DNA of 64,000 nt from Pseudomonadota bacterium (lineage in GTDB: Bacteria > Pseudomonadota > Gammaproteobacteria > Steroidobacterales > Steroidobacteraceae). A program made the translations under genes and the position numbers. Each line of letters starts with the position of its first letter. Positions within the stretch are counted from its first letter, which is position 1. Location of the stretch: positions 1 through 64,000 of the forward strand of contig JAKBWB010000063.1 of assembly GCA_021843755.1 (NCBI GenBank), in the 5' to 3' direction. The notes under the pieces are model-generated. The model was not told the origin of the DNA. It saw only the letters and a list, made by a program, of their open reading frames with translations, and ran no database searches. Below are positions 63,293 to 64,000 of this stretch, piece after piece.

Positions 63293-63610
63293 ATGTCGCA
63301 GTGGCACGAGGCCACCCGGGTCGCACAGATCGGCAATCGCAGCCGTAAGACGGTCACGCTCACCGGCGCCGCTGGCGGCTTTTTCATTCTCGACGGCGCG
63401 TACTTCGCCCGCGAGGACCTGTGCAATCACATCGGCAGCGACCTCTCCAGCGGTCGGGTGGCGGGTGAACGCGCTGTCTGCCCATAGCGCCTGGCCGAGC
63501 TCTCCATCCGCACCGGGCAGGGGCGCAAAGCGCCGGAATACGAGGGCGCGCACGGCTTCCCCGTACGCGTGGTCGACGAGACCATCGAGGTCTGCGATGA
63601 GCGCGAATGA
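63293..63610 (+). pseudogene. Rieske [2Fe-2S] ferredoxin with in-frame TAG
   Basis: The frame starts MSQWHEATRVAQIGNRSRKT and has the first Rieske motif LCNHIGSDLSSGRV (CxH). It then reads GERAVCP and a TAG stop at 63485-63487, and continues in the same frame RLAELSIRTGQGRKAPEYEG to AHGFPVRVVDETIEVCDERE and TGA at 63608. In intact relatives the stop position is the Trp of CPWHGAEFSIRTG. The second cluster ligand His is also lost (CPxR instead of CPxH). Two defects in the same site argue for a decayed gene. Confidence 0.8.
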
Positions 63611-63827
63611 GCAGGACAAGGTTTTTTCGGCGATCAACCGCCTGTTCGTGCGCGCCCTGCTCGCGCTGGGCGAGGCTGGAGACGCACAGCGTCACACGGC
63701 ATGCGCGCTTGCCGGTTCCGCATGGTCCGCTCTGCGCAATTCTCAGCCGCGTGAAGCTGAACGCTTCAACGGCGTATTACACAGTCTTACCCGTGCCCGA
63801 CATGGCATACCTGACGAGGAGATTCCT
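63597..63827 (+). CDS. Short protein in frame with the DUF2249 gene
   Basis: From ATG 63597, which overlaps the end of the Rieske remnant, the frame reads MSANEQDKVFSAINRLFVRALLALGE and continues ALAGSAWSALRNSQPREAER, FNGVLHSLTRARHG. This is a small helical protein of a type often encoded next to DUF2249/hemerythrin genes. No stop separates it from the following DUF2249 frame, so it is either a fused N-terminal domain or a frame lacking its own stop. Confidence in function is low. Confidence 0.55.
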
Positions 63828-64000
63828 GTGTCACAACCCAAAACACTCGATGTCCGCAAGCTCATCCCCATGGAGCGACACCGCCTGATCTTCGAGACCT
63901 ACGGGAAACTCAAACCGGGCGAGAGCTTCGTGCTGGTCAACGACCACGACCCCAAGCCGCTCTACTACCAGCTCGATGCGGAGCACACCGGCGAGTTCTC
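63828..64000 (+). CDS. DUF2249-domain protein (partial, cut by window end)
   Basis: From GTG 63828, preceded by GAGGAG seven bases upstream, the frame reads SQPKTLDVRKLIPMERHRLI, FETYGKLKPGESFVLVNDHD, PKPLYYQLDAEHTGEF and is still open at the window edge. The LDVRxLxPxERHxLIF...PGESFxLVNDHDPxPLYYQ pattern is DUF2249, seen alone or with hemerythrin domains in NO and redox-related clusters. It is in frame with the upstream short protein. Confidence 0.85.
   Translation, partial: MSQPKTLDVRKLIPMERHRLIFETYGKLKPGESFVLVNDHDPKPLYYQLDAEHTGEF

Noticed and set aside
63485-63487. Amber codon recoded as pyrrolysine or read through in the Rieske gene
   Set aside because: The TAG replaces the Trp in the cluster motif and the next His is lost too. 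No pyl genes or recoding signals are seen. Decay is simpler.

Overview
The window is a high-GC (roughly two-thirds G+C by eye), densely packed bacterial chromosome segment. Two things point to a gammaproteobacterial sulfur-oxidising chemolithotroph. The first is the order yebC-ruvCAB-ybgC-tolQRAB-pal-cpoB-queE-queC, which is typical of Gammaproteobacteria. The second is a large block of lithotrophic sulfur oxidation genes. The genus cannot be named from the sequence alone.

Layout. 1-18.0 kb is housekeeping: an IS630-type transposase remnant beside tRNA-Lys, a long minus-strand operon for pre-queuosine synthesis, the Tol-Pal envelope system and RuvABC, a divergent RelA-type (p)ppGpp synthetase, and a 2-oxoglutarate dehydrogenase operon (sucA-sucB-lpd). 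18-28 kb is mixed: tRNA-Arg, a diguanylate cyclase, a 1080-residue secreted Asp-box (BNR) repeat protein, an RlpA-like lipoprotein, a CHRD-domain protein, a Rieske oxygenase and a CPBP-type membrane protein.

28.5-55 kb is a sulfur-oxidation island with four transcription blocks. (1) Minus strand, 37.2 to 28.5 kb: dsrE, shdrC1-B1-A-hyp-C2-B2, an unknown ORF, lbpA, an ArsR-type regulator and the lipoate-assembly flavoprotein lipT. (2) Minus strand, 42.8 to 37.5 kb: an HDAC-like deacylase, lipS1, lipS2, sLpl(AB) and a glutamine-amidotransferase-like protein that has lost its catalytic Cys. (3) Plus strand, 42.9 to 48.3 kb: dsrE-tusA, a FadL-like porin, OsmC, dsrE-tusA again, a sulfide:quinone-reductase-like flavoprotein and a DUF1641 protein. 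(4) A YeiE-like LysR regulator divergent from aprM-aprB-aprA-sat-cpdA-CBS (49.4 to 55 kb). Together these suggest sulfide or sulfane sulfur capture (SQR, DsrE, TusA), oxidation to sulfite by the lipoate-dependent sHdr complex, local manufacture of the lipoyl cofactor on LbpA, and AMP-dependent oxidation of sulfite to sulfate with ATP made by Sat.

55-64 kb holds a TonB-dependent receptor, a fragment of an EamA transporter, an SbcCD/YhaON-like nuclease pair, a Rieske ferredoxin pseudogene with an in-frame stop, and the start of a DUF2249 gene cut by the window end.

Points I rate highest: a 14-bp palindrome (TTGACG-NN-CGTCAA type) in front of three units; a matching palindrome-N15-TAAWAT layout at the shdr and lip promoters; G-tracts in the two dsrE leaders; a shared 14-bp promoter-proximal element at the lip and apr promoters; the intact HDAC-family enzyme and the cysteine-less amidotransferase in the lip operon; and an AMP-related pair (CpdA, CBS) attached to the AMP-consuming apr-sat operon.
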